Shown here in pieces: positions 31,222-42,733 of a stretch of DNA of 64,000 bases (position 1 is its first letter; the number at the start of each line of letters is the position of its first letter). The notes under the pieces are model-generated. The model worked only from the letters and a program-made list of their open reading frames with translations. It ran no database searches and was not told where the DNA came from. Source of the DNA: Drosophila persimilis (taxonomy: Eukaryota > Arthropoda > Insecta > Diptera > Drosophilidae); assembly GCF_003286085.1 (NCBI RefSeq), contig NW_020825294.1, positions 14,406,501 through 14,470,500 on the forward strand, given 5' to 3'. Both the position numbers and the translations under genes were made by a program.

Positions 31222-31780
31222 AACCGGTCTGGCTCAGCCCTCGGAGATCACTCCCGAGCCTGGCCCGCGCTGGACCGTGCCAGGCCTCTGCTTTACCTTT
31301 TGCAGCTTCTCTCCCGCTTCGTGGCTGCGCAGCTTTCGGCTGTCGGCCTCGGCTGCGTGGGCGATCGGCGGCTTCTCTGCCGCTTCGCTCTCTTGCATGC
31401 TGTTCCTTTGCGTTCGGCCGTTCTCTCTCTTGCTTTGGCTGCGTGGGCGTAAGAGTCTCTTTGTTTCCTTCTCTTCCATGTCGGCTCTCTTTGCTGCGTG
31501 GCCGTAGTAGGCGTCTCTCTTTCGTGTTGTCTCTTCGCTGCTAATAAGTAAAGCGCCTCACTATTTTAGGGGTTTTCTTAGCCTATTTCTTATTTTAATT
31601 GGGGAAACTAAGGATTCATTGTTCGTTGTCTAAGTAATACTAATTATAATGGAAGTACTAAGAATCGGATAAAAAGTGATAATGAAATAATGAAATTAGA
31701 TAACAAGCCGTCGGGGCGGTCCCTCCAGGGGATGGTGTCGTGGTCAGTGTTGTGGAGGCTTATGCCTTCACACTCCCTTC

Positions 31781-33192
31781 CTACTTCGGGGTGGGGCGCG
31801 GTGAAATGCGCACCAAATTTCCGCTGATGCATACGCGGTAGCGTTGGCCGTCGTGGTGTTCTAGGCTGCGGATCCGGCTGCGCCCGTGACGCGCCGCGTT
31901 TGCCTGAGCGCTGGCGCCTTCCAACAGGCTTTGCGGGATGCGGCGGTCAGGCGTGCTTACCCGCCAGGCGACTGGGGCGATTGGCCATTCCTGCTCCTCC
32001 TGCAGCGTGTTTAGCTCGGGCATCTCCTCGAACGCTGTGAGCAGTCCGCCCGCCTCTGCCTCTTCCAAGCCCAATGACAGGTCGCTGTCCTTCTTTGGTT
32101 GGCTCACGTTTCCTGGTTCGGCCTCTCGGGCCGTGCGGGTCGTCGGTTCCGGGTTCGGGGTGTTGTGGTCGGTGGGAACTGGCGATAGCCACTTCATTGG
32201 TGCGTGGTCCAGCGGCTGCCAATTGGGATTCTCCCTTCTTTCCGGGGCTGCCACCTCCTCCTGCGCGTCCCACTCCTGCAGTCTGGCGTGCCACCCGTCG
32301 TCCCAGCTGGTGTCCGGGATCGGGCCGTTTGGGTTCTCCTGGTGTCCTTCCAGGTGGTCCAAGGTGCCACGTCAACCGCGATGTTGGCTGGAGTGTCCTT
32401 CTGGCAGTTGGCTGGCCCATCTTCGTCCTCGCTCACGTCCGAGTATGGGCCCGTCGTGGCCCGCTCGGCCTCCAGTTGGCGGTTTAGCTCCCGGACGGAG
32501 TGCTTGACCCATGGGCGGCCACCCGCTTTTCCGAAGCGTCGCTCGTGCAAGAACTCTTCATCGGTGCTTGCCTGGCAGGTCGGCTCCCAGTGCTTGTCGG
32601 CCTCCATCGTGGGGCTGGTGAACCCTTCGTCGGAGCTGCTGTCGTAGTTCGGCCGTGGGGTCAGCGGTTCTCCCATGCGGTACAGGTAATAGGGCGGTGG
32701 TGGTGGGGACCGCAGCCGCAGTTTGTGCGCGACCGGGGAGCTGCTCTGCCCCTCGGAGTTGGGGTCCAGGTTGACGTGTCCTGGCTCGACGCGTCGTCGA
32801 GTCGCGCGTGGGGTGACGGCGGTGCCTGTTCCTTGGCCTGGATGCTTGCGGCGGCGTAGGCGTCTTGGTGGCTCCTGCTGGGCCCGACCTGCTCGGACCT
32901 CCTCGTCTGAGTCCGATGGCCGCATCGCCTCCACTGTGATGATCCCAGCCAGGTTGTTTCGTGACGTGTTCGGATGGACGACGTCGTTGAGCCATGCCCA
33001 GGTCATGGTTGTCGCCCGGCGGGGCGACTGTAGGCCTTCGGGGCGGGCCCGACGTCGGGATGGCCTAGGTGGCCTGGGTGGTCGTGGTACGGCTCCTGTG
33101 GTGGTGAGAGTGGTGTCTTGCTTGGCTGGTCGTGGACCGTGGTTGCCTTGAGCTGGGCGGCGACGCACCCCTAGGATGCCCCTCCGTGCCAT
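31781..33192 (-). pseudogene. Third ORF after pol, array unit 1
   Basis: The frame from 33192 (with related coding to ~33237) runs to 32194, and the continuation in another frame runs from about 32362 to 31781, ending 9 bp before the LTR. The protein is rich in Pro, Arg, Asp and Ser, with acidic patches (SDSDEEVRAG, YDSSSDEGF, YSDVSEDEDGP) and PPPPPYYLY. The second part has WDDGWHARLQEWDAQEEV and EWPIAPVAWRVSTPD. A frameshift near 32365 splits it, and a 41-bp deletion near 33110 distinguishes it from unit 2. It sits where env would be but has no signal peptide or membrane anchor. The function is unknown. Confidence 0.6.
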
Positions 33193-33457
33193 CCTCTGCC
33201 TCTAGAGGCTGTGCGTCGCTCGTCCTTGGGTTGTCCATGTCGGATCTGGTGGGGGGAAGAAACCTTGTTTGGTTAGAACCTGACCTGTGCCACTGATGTG
33301 ACCTGTGCCCTGGGTTTCCCTGATCGGTGCATTTTCTAGTTTCTGGCTATTTCTTACTCTAATCCCTTAAGGGGAGTTAAGCTATCTTACTGAGTGTGGA
33401 CGCGGTTTCCCCTTGCGGGGCGAGGACATAACGGCAGCGCACTACCATAAGTGGCCC

Positions 33458-33856
33458 TCATGAACTCGCGGTTTTCCTGGTGCTGGGGTCGTCGTCATCG
33501 TTGTCTTCGTTGTCTTCGCTGGTGAGTGTGTGCTCGTTGTCGTGGTAGGCCTTGAGGTCGGCTAGTCCGGCCGTTCGTCGTTGTCTTCCCGGATGCTTCT
33601 GGAGTCGTGCTATGGTGGGAGAAATAAATTTAATTACTTTGTAAGGCCCCTCATATTTGGGAGCCAGTTTGGCAGCGAAGTTGTCCGCCGCTTTGGACAG
33701 GTGATGTTGGCGTAGCATCACGAGCGTCCCGATCGTGGGTCTCCATTCGCGTCGACGTGGGTTGTAGGTCCTGCTCTGCGTCTGTGATGCCTGCTGGGTA
33801 TTTTCTTGCTGCCACGGCGATAGGTCCTCTAGTTCCAGGGTGGAACTCGTCGTCAT
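33458..33856 (-). pseudogene. Integrase C-terminal tail, array unit 1
   Basis: These 132 residues match the last 110 residues of the copy A integrase (LRQHHLSKAADNFAAKLAPK, EGPYKVIKFISPTIARL, the acidic tail). The catalytic core and everything upstream to protease have been deleted; the join lies near 33800. Confidence 0.85.
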
Positions 33857-34002
33857 CCGAGTCGGCTGGGCGAAACTGGTTTCGTTCCCGGGCTATTTCG
33901 GCGTCGGCTAATGGCTCCAGTTGGTAGTCCGTCGTCGAGGTCTCTCTGATCTCGTTCTGTGGTGTCGGGGTTCGTGGCAGGCGTGATGTCTGTCGTGCTG
34001 GG

Positions 34003-35128
34003 TTACTCCGTGGTGACTACCGGTTCGATGAGCTGGCCCTGGAGTGGCCCCGCGGGGCCGCAGCTATCTTTGCTGGAGTATTCTGGTGATTCCCGGGTCC
34101 TGTTGCTGACTCCCGGTTCGATGAGCTGGCCCTGGGTTGGTCCAGCGGCGCCGAAGCTATCTCTGCCGAAGTTTTCTGCTTTCTGCTGTGTCCTGTTGGT
34201 GACTCCTGGTTCGACGAGCTGGCCCTGGATTGATCCAGTGGAGCCGTAGCTGTCTCTGCCCAAGTCCTTGTTTTGTTGCGTTGTCCTGTTGGTGTCGGGG
34301 TTCGTGCTGGGGGACTGGCCATGGTTGGTTCCATCGGTGTCGCAGTTCTTTCCGTCGTAGCTTTCTTCGTCTTGGTCTTGTTGTCGCGGCGGTTGGATGG
34401 TTCGTGGTTGGCTGTGGGGTGTTGGTCTGGGGCTGGTCTCGGATGGCAGTGGAGTCCGCAAACGTGGCTGGGCGGTGCATGATGGTAAGGTCCCGGCGGG
34501 TTTCTGCTGCAACTTCAGCTGTAGATATGCCCGTCCGCAGTGGATCCTTGCGCGGATGCCACAGAGGAAGTCGAGCCCCAAGATGAGGTCGTGAGACCAG
34601 ATGTCCCTGAGGAAGACGTGGCTGTTCTCCTTTCCTGGTTGTCTGGTGGCTAGGCGTGGCCAGGGCTCCAGCGGTAGTGGGTACTGGCGCGTGGTTCTTG
34701 CTGGACGCCTCTGGTCTGGTTCCTTGGAGTGGTCCTTGGGCAGCTCGTTGTGGTTGTTCGTCCTGGGCGGCCGGTGTCTCGGTTGCTGACTCGCGGTATC
34801 CGTGGGTGGATCCTTGGCTCGTGCTGGGCAGCTCAGGTACAATTAATCGCAGTTTTGGCCCCTCCTTGCTGTCTTCCATCTTCGTCCGGCTCTCTGGCCC
34901 GGGTGACGTGGCTGGACTCCGGTGGTCCCTGGGGCTCGGTATGTTCCCAAAGTGCGAAGCCAATTCGTCCAGCCTTGCCTGCACGGCTTCGGGGTGCCCT
35001 GGGCGTGCGATGAATGCGGTGATCCGGCTCCGTAGGTCCTCTACAGTCCCAGTTTCTCCTAGTCCAAACTCCTTAGCTAGGCTCTGCAGCTCGTCCTTCC
35101 TGCGGGACGTTATCCAGCGGATGTTCAT
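34003..35128 (-). pseudogene. Gag start joined to a protease remnant, array unit 1
   Basis: The frame from 35128 starts MNIRWITSRRKDELQSLAKE, a SAP-like helix motif homologous to the Osvaldo-like gag at 28704, followed by a Pro/Ser-rich linker (LRLIVPELPSTS). From about 34842 a second frame is the meaningful one: FLRDIWSHDLILGLDFLCGI is the second conserved protease block. The capsid domain, zinc knuckles and the protease DTG are missing. Downstream, near-repeats of a 20-residue Ser/Gly/Glu-rich unit (GPTQGQLIEPGVSNRT and relatives) occur three times. RT, RNase H and the integrase core are absent. Confidence 0.75.
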
Positions 35129-35149
35129 CCTGATCCTGGTACACTAATC

Positions 35150-35640
35150 GGGGCACCGGTACGAGTCACTATCAGCACGGTACTGGGTCTGGGGCTTCTG
35201 TACTAGGATACACGGCACTGGGTGGAGAGTCCTGTTCGAAGGACACGCGGCACGGTACTGGATCGGTGATCCTATACTAGGATACACGGCACTGGGGTGG
35301 GGGGATCCTGTCGAAGGACACGCGGCACGGTACTAGATCGGTGATCCTGTACTAGGATACACAGTACTGGGTTGGATGATCCTGTCGAAGGACACGCGGC
35401 ACTGTACTAGATCGGTGATCCTGTACTAGGATACACAGCACTGGGTTGGATGATCCTGTCGAAGGATACGTGGCACTGTACTAGATCGGTGATCCTGTAC
35501 TAGGATACGTGGCGCGATACAGGGAAAGGTTCTGTCGAAATGCTCGGTGGTAACTGTGTGACTGCTCGGTAACAACTGCCTGACTGCTCGGTAGTGACTG
35601 TCTGACTGCTCGGTAATGACTGTCTGACTGCTCGGTAACA
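35150..35640. repeat. 74-bp and 22-bp tandem repeats in the array leader, unit 1
   Basis: From 35160 to 35520 a 74-bp unit (gatcctgtcgaaggacacg... ending cactgggttg) repeats about five times with drift. From 35540 to 35640 a ~22-bp unit (ctgctcggtaacaactg type) repeats five times. Both lie in the untranslated leader between LTR and gag. An identical block sits at 41550-42040 in unit 2. Confidence 0.85.
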
Positions 35641-36333
35641 ACTGTCCCGACCGGCGTTCCTGCTCCGCCTTATATTGGCCGTGGCGGGGCCATGGCTTTG
35701 TGGCCAAGGGCTCCTCAGCCATGTAGCTGCTCCTCTGCGATCGCCCTCTGTCCCCCGCTGCTCCGTTGTTCTACCGCTGCTTCGCTGCTTGGCTGCTCTG
35801 TCACTGCTTGGCTGCTCTGTCACTGTCTCGCTGCTCTGTCACTGCCTCGCTGCTCTGTCGCTGCGCCTTCTCCGCTCTGCCGCTGCCACGTTGCTCTGTC
35901 GCTGCTGCTTCTCCGCTCTGCCGCTGCCTCGTCGCTCTGTCGTCGCTGCTTTGCTGCTCTGCCGCTGCTTTGCTGCTCTGCCGCTGCGCCGCTGCTGCTG
36001 CTTTGCTACTCTGTCGTTGTTGCCGCTTTGTCGCCGTCGCGTGCCAAAGTTTTAGGCGCCGTCCGCGGCCATTTTCTCCCGGCACGCGGTGCTGTGTCTT
36101 CGGAGTCTCTCCCCGTCTCTTAATGTCGCGTAGGTGGCTGGCTGCGTGGTTTTCCGCGTGGTTTTCCGCGTGGTTTTCGCCGGCGCGTCTGGGACACGGG
36201 CCGGCGGCTGTTGCTTGGGGGGGTATTAGGTAAACCAGCCTCAGCTGTACACAAGTCGAGGGATCAAAGATTGGTGCTGGCTATTCGCCGGGGCTCTGAT
36301 TCTGGGCTGCTAATCCCTGATTTGAAGTTCGCA
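35641..36333. other. Array leader, CTG-rich, and LTR/leader junction, unit 1
   Basis: A (CTG/CTC)-rich imperfect repeat at 35760-36030 is followed by a short triple of gcgtggttttcc (36140-36175). At 36334 LTR homology starts. No primer binding site is recognisable, because U5 and the site are deleted in LTR 2 and LTR 3. The ORFs across the CTG run are low complexity and I do not call them. Confidence 0.7.
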
Positions 36334-38131
36334 GGAGAGCCGTTCGCAGCCAAGGCGCACCCGTGGGGTGGATCGAGGCGCGGATGAACCCGTGCTTGGG
36401 GAGCTGCCGAGACGTGCGTTGGGGGTCATGCGAGGCGGGAGGAGGGGGTTTGGGTCAGGGGTCGGAAGGGTAGGGGAGAGGGGAGCCCAGCTTAGCAGAT
36501 GCCGCATGATCCACGACTCACATCTGCGTCGCCGGGTCCCCAGGGCGAGGGTGTAGGAGAGGGAACCCAGCTTTGCGGATGCCGCGTGAATCCACGACTC
36601 ACATCCAGCATCGCCGGGTCCCCCAGGGCGAGGGTGTAGGAGAGGGAACCCAGCTTTGCGGATGCCGCGTGAATCCACGACTCACATCCAGCATCGCCGG
36701 GTCCCCAGGGGAGACAGGTATGGGAAAGGAAAGCCCAGCTTGGTGGATGCCGCATGATCCACGACTCACATCCACTTCGTCGGGCCCCCAGGGAATAGGG
36801 AAGAGAGGGGGTGGGGCTGAGGGACTCCCACGGGCGAAAGTTTTGAAACCGGTGGGTTGAGGTGGGTGTCTTTATTGTGGGGGGAACAAATGACAAAAAT
36901 GTACAACATTTTTGGGAAACTTTTGGTTCTGTGCGTACCCCCTGCCTACTGCACCGATCTATCCCCCCCAGAGCTCACATACGTGAGGTGGCTGACCCTT
37001 GCTTTCCCTTCCTTGGGTCCGGCGGCCGGTCCTCGTCACGTCGGTGGCTTCCTTTGCACACCGCGGTCACAGCTGGTTTTTATTCACCGCGTCTGGCTTA
37101 TTGCGTTGCCATCCTCTCCTGCATCTCGAACTTGGCCTGTTCCAGCTCGATGTCCTGCTCGCGCTGCGCCTCCTGGCGCTTGGCCTGGTAGTCGCTCTCC
37201 TTCTGCCGCAGCTCCGTCTGCAGCCGCTCCCGTTCGGCGGCGAACTCCTCGCTCAGCTTTTGGCGCTGATCCGCTTGGGCCCTCTGCTCCTCCTGCAGCT
37301 GGCGCTCGAAGCGCTCTCGTATTGCAGTGCGCTCCTTCTCGATGATGGACTCGCGATCCTGCGTGCAGCTCTCCCGAATGCCCGTCTCGATCTGCTCGTG
37401 CTTCAGGCGCGCCTCCTCAAGAGCGTCGAGCAACTGCATCTGATGGCTTCGCTTCAGCTCCGTGACCTCGCGCTGATGGTCGCAGTTCATTTTGTTGATC
37501 TCCGCCTCGAGGCCCTTCACCGTCAGCGCGGATGGCGCGGTCACGGCTAGTTTTAAATCTATTTTTGGCTTCCGCCGCACAACCGGTCTGGCTCAGCCCT
37601 CGGAGATCACTCCCGAGCCTGGCCCGCGCTGGACCGTGCCAGGCCTCTGCTTTACCTTTTGCAGCTTCTCTGCCGCTTCGTGGCTGCGCAGCTTTCGGCT
37701 GTCGGCCTCGGCTGCGTGGGCGATCGGCGGCTTCTCTGCCGCTTCGCTCTCTTGCATGCTGTTCCTTTGCGTTCGGCCGTTCTCTCTCTTGCTTTGGCTG
37801 CGTGGGCGTAAGAGTCTCTTTGTTTCCTTCTCTTCCATGTCGGCTCTCTTTGCTGCGTGGCCGTAGTAGGCGTCTCTCTTTCGTGTTGTCTCTTCGCTGC
37901 TAATAAGTAAAGCGCCTCACTATTTTAGGGGTTTTCTTAGCCTATTTCTTATTTTAATTGGGGAAACTAAGGATTCATTGTTCGTTGTCTAAGTAATACT
38001 AATTATAATGGAAGTACTAAGAATCGGATAAAAAGTGATAATGAAATAATGAAATTAGATAACAAGCCGTCGGGGCGGTCCCTCCAGGGGATGGTGTCGT
38101 GGTCAGTGTTGTGGAGGCTTATGCCTTCACA
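36334..38131 (-). mobile_element. Array LTR 2 (hybrid, U5 end deleted)
   Basis: It starts TGTGAAGGC at 38131. Homology to LTR 1 ends at 36334, about 95 bp short of the true LTR end. It has four ~82-bp repeats and the Cep131-like insert. In U5 it resembles LTR 3, not LTR 1. Confidence 0.85.
37098..37580 (-). pseudogene. dila: Cep131/dila fragment inside LTR 2
   Basis: The same 160-residue coiled-coil ORF as in LTR 1, with identical translation. No stop or frameshift separates the three copies, which reflects recent duplication of the LTR rather than demonstrated selection. Confidence 0.6.
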
Positions 38132-38139
38132 CTCCCTTC

Positions 38140-39638
38140 CTACTTCGGGGTGGGGCGCGGTGAAATGCGCACCAAATTTCCGCTGATGCATACGCGGTAG
38201 CGTTGGCCGTCGTGGTGTTCTAGGCTGCGGATCCGGCTGCGCCCGTGACGCGCCGCGTTTGCCTGAGCGCTGGCGCCTTCCAACAGGCTTTGCGGGATGC
38301 GGCGGTCAGGCGTGCTTACCCGCCAGGCGACTGGGGCGATTGGCCATTCCTGCTCCTCCTGCAGCGTGTTTAGCTCGGGCATCTCCTCGAACGCTGTGAG
38401 CAGTCCGCCCGCCTCTGCCTCTTCCAAGCCCAATGACAGGTCGCTGTCCTTCTTTGGTTGGCTCACGTTTCCTGGTTCGGCCTCTCGGGCCGTGCGGGTC
38501 ATCGGTTCCGGGTTCGGGGTGTTGTGGTCGGTGGGAACTGGCGATAGCCACTTCATTGGTGCGTGGTCCAGCGGCTGCCAATTGGGATTCTCCCTTCTTT
38601 CCGGGGCTGCCACCTCCTCCTGCGCGTCCCACTCCTGCAGTCTGGCGTGCCACCCGTCGTCCCAGCTGGTGTCCGGGATCGGGCCGTTTGGGTTCTCCTG
38701 GTGTCCTTCCAGGTGGTCCAAGGTGCCACGTCAACCGCGATGTTGGCTGGAGTGTCCTTCTGGCAGTTGGCTGGCCCATCTTCGTCCTCGCTCACGTCCG
38801 AGTATGGGCCCGTCGTGGCCCGCTCGGCCTCCAGTTGGCGGTTTAGCTCCCGGACGGAGTGCTTGACCCATGGGCGGCCACCCGCTTTTCCGAAGCGTCG
38901 CTCGTGCAAGAACTCTTCATCGGTGCTTGCCTGGCAGGTCGGCTCCCAGTGCTTGTCGGCCTCCATCGTGGGGCTGGTGAACCCTTCGTCGGAGCTGCTG
39001 TCGTAGTTCGGCCGTGGGGTCAGCGGTTCTCCCATGCGGTACAGGTAATAGGGCGGTGGTGGTGGGGACCGCAGCCGCAGTTTGTGCGCGACCGGGGAGC
39101 TGCTCTGCCCCTCGGAGTTGGGGTCCAGGTTGACGTGTCCTGGCTCGACGCGTCGTCGAGTCGCGCGTGGGGTGACGGCGGTGCCTGTTCCTTGGCCTGG
39201 ATGCTTGCGGCGGCGTAGGCGTCTTGGTGGCTCCTGCTGGGCCCGACCTGCTCGGACCTCCTCGTCTGAGTCCGATGGCCGCATCGCCTCCACTGTGATG
39301 ATCCCAGCCAGGTTGTTTCGTGACGTGTTCGGATGGACGACGTCGTTGAGCCATGCCCAGGTCATGGTTGTCGCCCGGCGGGGCGACGGTAGGCCTTCGG
39401 GGCGGGCCCGACGTCGGGATGGCCTAGGTGGCCTGGGTGGTCGTGGTACGGCTCCTGTTGATGGTCCAGGCTGCGTGGTGTTGCCCGGTTCTGCTTGCGG
39501 GGTCGGAGAGTGGTGTCTTGCTTGGCTGGTCGTGGACCGTGGTTGCCTTGAGCTGGGCGGCGACGCACCCCTAGGATGCCCCTCCGTGCCATCCTCTGCC
39601 TCTAGAGGCTGTGCGTCGCTCGTCCTTGGGTTGTCCAT
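38140..39638 (-). pseudogene. Third ORF after pol, array unit 2 (longer version)
   Basis: The frame starts MDNPRTSDAQPLEAEDGTEG at 39638 and stays open for 361 residues to 38553; a second frame continues from about 38721 to 38140. It has the extra 41 bp (PTPQAEPGNTTQPG region) missing in unit 1. The composition is as in unit 1, without membrane segments. The start codon lies 219 bp upstream of the integrase-tail stop in array coordinates, so it is a separate ORF after pol. One frameshift near 38724 splits it in both units, so it predates the duplication. Confidence 0.6.
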
Positions 39639-39857
39639 GTCGGATCTGGTGGGGGGAAGAAACCTTGTTTGGTTAGAACCTGACCTGTGCCACTGATGTG
39701 ACCTGTGCCCTGGGTTTCCCTGATCGGTGCATTTTCTAGTTTCTGGCTATTTCTTACTCTAATCCCTTAAGGGGAGTTAAGCTATCTTACTGAGTGTGGA
39801 CGCGGTTTCCCCTTGCGGGGCGAGGACATAACGGCAGCGCACTACCATAAGTGGCCC

Positions 39858-40256
39858 TCATGAACTCGCGGTTTTCCTGGTGCTGGGGTCGTCGTCATCG
39901 TTGTCTTCGTTGTCTTCGCTGGTGAGTGTGTGCTCGTTGTCGTGGTAGGCCTTGAGGTCGGCTAGTCCGGCCGTTCGTCGTTGTCTTCCCGGATGCTTCT
40001 GGAGTCGTGCTATGGTGGGAGAAATAAATTTAATTACTTTGTAAGGCCCCTCATATTTGGGAGCCAGTTTGGCAGCGAAGTTGTCCGCCGCTTTGGACAG
40101 GTGATGTTGGCGTAGCATCACGAGCGTCCCGATCGTGGGTCTCCATTCGCGTCGACGTGGGTTGTAGGTCCTGCTCTGCGTCTGTGATGCCTGCTGGGTA
40201 TTTTCTTGCTGCCACGGCGATAGGTCCTCTAGTTCCAGGGTGGAACTCGTCGTCAT
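39858..40256 (-). pseudogene. Integrase C-terminal tail, array unit 2
   Basis: The translation is identical to the unit 1 copy 6400 bp to the left; the same deletion junction upstream shows that the deletion predates the duplication. Confidence 0.85.
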
Positions 40257-40402
40257 CCGAGTCGGCTGGGCGAAACTGGTTTCGTTCCCGGGCTATTTCG
40301 GCGTCGGCTAATGGCTCCAGTTGGTAGTCCGTCGTCGAGGTCTCTCTGATCTCGTTCTGTGGTGTCGGGGTTCGTGGCTGGCGTGATGTCTGTCGTGCTG
40401 GG

Positions 40403-41528
40403 TTACTCCGTGGTGACTACCGGTTCGATGAGCTGGCCCTGGAGTGGCCCCGCGGGGCCGCAGCTATCTTTGCTGGAGTATTCTGGTGATTCCCGGGTCC
40501 TGTTGCTGACTCCCGGTTCGATGAGCTGGCCCTGGGTTGGTCCAGCGGCGCCGAAGCTATCTCTGCCGAAGTTTTCTGCTTTCTGCTGTGTCCTGTTGGT
40601 GACTCCTGGTTCGACGAGCTGGCCCTGGATTGATCCAGTGGAGCCGTAGCTGTCTCTGCCCAAGTCCTTGTTTTGTTGCGTTGTCCTGTTGGTGTCGGGG
40701 TTCGTGCTGGGGGACTGGCCATGGTTGGTTCCATCGGTGTCGCAGTTCTTTCCGTCGTAGCTTTCTTCGTCTTGGTCTTGTTGTCGCGGCGGTTGGATGG
40801 TTCGTGGTTGGCTGTGGGGTGTTGGTCTGGGGCTGGTCTCGGATGCCAGTGGAGTCCGCAAACGTGGCTGGGCGGTGCATGATGGTATCGTCCCGGCGGG
40901 TTTCTGCTGCAACTTCAGCTGTAGATATGCCCGTCCGCAGTGGATCCTTGCGCGGATGCCACAGAGGAAGTCGAGCCCCAAGATGAGGTCGTGAGACCAG
41001 ATGTCCCTGAGGAAGACGTGGCTGTTCTCCTTTCCTGGTTGTCTGGTGGCTAGGCGTGGCCAGGGCTCCAGCGGTAGTGGGTACTGGCGCGTGGTTCTTG
41101 CTGGACGCCTCTGGTCTGGTTCCTTGGAGTGGTCCTTGGGCAGCTCGTTGTGGTTGTTCGTCCTGGGCGGCCGGTGCCTCGGTTGCTGACTCGCGGTATC
41201 CGTGGGTGGATCCTTGGCTCGTGCTGGGCAGCTCAGGTACAATTAATCGCAGTTTTGGCCCCTCCTTGCTGTCTTCCATCTTCGTCCGGCTCTCTGGCCC
41301 GGGTGACGTGGCTGGACTCCGGTGGTCCCTGGGGCTCGGTATGTTCCCAAAGTGCGAAGCCAATTCGTCCAGCCTTGCCTGCACGGCTTCGGGGTGCCCT
41401 GGGCGTGCGATGAATGCGGTGATCCGGCTCCGTAGGTCCTCTACAGTCCCAGTTTCTCCTAGTCCAAACTCCTTAGCTAGGCTCTGCAGCTCGTCCTTCC
41501 TGCGGGACGTTATCCAGCGGATGTTCAT
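40403..41528 (-). pseudogene. Gag start joined to a protease remnant, array unit 2
   Basis: Nearly the same as unit 1, with a few amino-acid changes (for example TETPAAQ versus TEAPAAQ). The same loss of capsid, zinc knuckles and protease active site is seen. Confidence 0.75.
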
Positions 41529-41549
41529 CCTGATCCTGGTACACTAATC

Positions 41550-42733
41550 GGGGCACCGGTACGAGTCACTATCAGCACGGTACTGGGTCTGGGGCTTCTG
41601 TACTAGGATACACGGCACTGGGTGGAGAGTCCTGTTCGAAGGACACGCGGCACGGTACTGGATCGGTGATCCTATACTAGGATACACGGCACTGGGGTGG
41701 GGGGATCCTGTCGAAGGACACGCGGCACGGTACTAGATCGGTGATCCTGTACTAGGATACACAGTACTGGGTTGGATGATCCTGTCGAAGGACACGCGGC
41801 ACTGTACTAGATCGGTGATCCTGTACTAGGATACACAGCACTGGGTTGGATGATCCTGTCGAAGGATACGTGGCACTGTACTAGATCGGTGATCCTGTAC
41901 TAGGATACGTGGCGCGATACAGGGAAAGGTTCTGTCGAAATGCTCGGTGGTAACTGTGTGACTGCTCGGTAACAACTGCCTGACTGCTCGGTAGTGACTG
42001 TCTGACTGCTCGGTAATGACTGTCTGACTGCTCGGTAACAACTGTCCCGACCGGCGTTCCTGCTCCGCCTTATATTGGCCGTGGCGGGGCCATGGCTTTG
42101 TGGCCAAGGGCTCCTCAGCCATGTAGCTGCTCCTCTGCGATCGCCCTCTGTCCCCCGCTGCTCCGTTGTTCTACCGCTGCTTCGCTGCTTGGCTGCTCTG
42201 TCACTGCTTGGCTGCTCTGTCACTGTCTCGCTGCTCTGTCACTGCCTCGCTGCTCTGTCGCTGCGCCTTCTCCGCTCTGCCGCTGCCACGTTGCTCTGTC
42301 GCTGCTGCTTCTCCGCTCTGCCGCTGCCTCGTCGCTCTGTCGTCGCTGCTTTGCTGCTCTGCCGCTGCTTTGCTGCTCTGCCGCTGCGCCGCTGCTGCTG
42401 CTTTGCTACTCTGTCGTTGTTGCCGCTTTGTCGCCGTCGCGTGCCAAAGTTTTAGGCGCCGTCCGCGGCCATTTTCTCCCGGCACGCGGTGCTGTGTCTT
42501 CGGAGTCTCTCCCCGTCTCTTAATGTCGCGTAGGTGGCTGGCTGCGTGGTTTTCCGCGTGGTTTTCCGCGTGGTTTTCGCCGGCGCGTCTGGGACACGGG
42601 CCGGCGGCTGTTGCTTGGGGGGGTATTAGGTAAACCAGCCTCAGCTGTACACAAGTCGAGGGATCAAAGATTGGTGCTGGCTATTCGCCGGGGCTCTGAT
42701 TCTGGGCTGCTAATCCCTGATTTGAAGTTCGCA
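41550..42733. repeat. Array leader repeats, unit 2
   Basis: The 74-bp and 22-bp tandem repeats (41560-42040) and the CTG-rich run (42160-42430) are arranged as in unit 1. Confidence 0.8.

Larger units (their letters stand above)
29965..31772 (-). mobile_element. Array LTR 1 (3' LTR, complete U5)
   Basis: The 1808-bp LTR begins TGTGAAGGC at 31772 and ends TTCCTTACA at 29965 (minus strand). The AATAAA signal is at 30512-30517. Three ~82-bp repeats lie at 30200-30440. It carries the Cep131-like insert (30742-31177). Its last ~95 bp match copy A but are missing from LTR 2 and LTR 3. Confidence 0.85.

Noticed and set aside
35160-35520. Regular direct repeats resembling a CRISPR array
   Set aside because: Units are contiguous 74-bp tandem copies without unique spacers, in a eukaryotic retroelement leader.
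35675-36233. Leu/Ser/Arg-rich and Gln/Ala-rich ORFs across the CTG run
   Set aside because: Open in several frames because of the trinucleotide repeat; no protein-like features.
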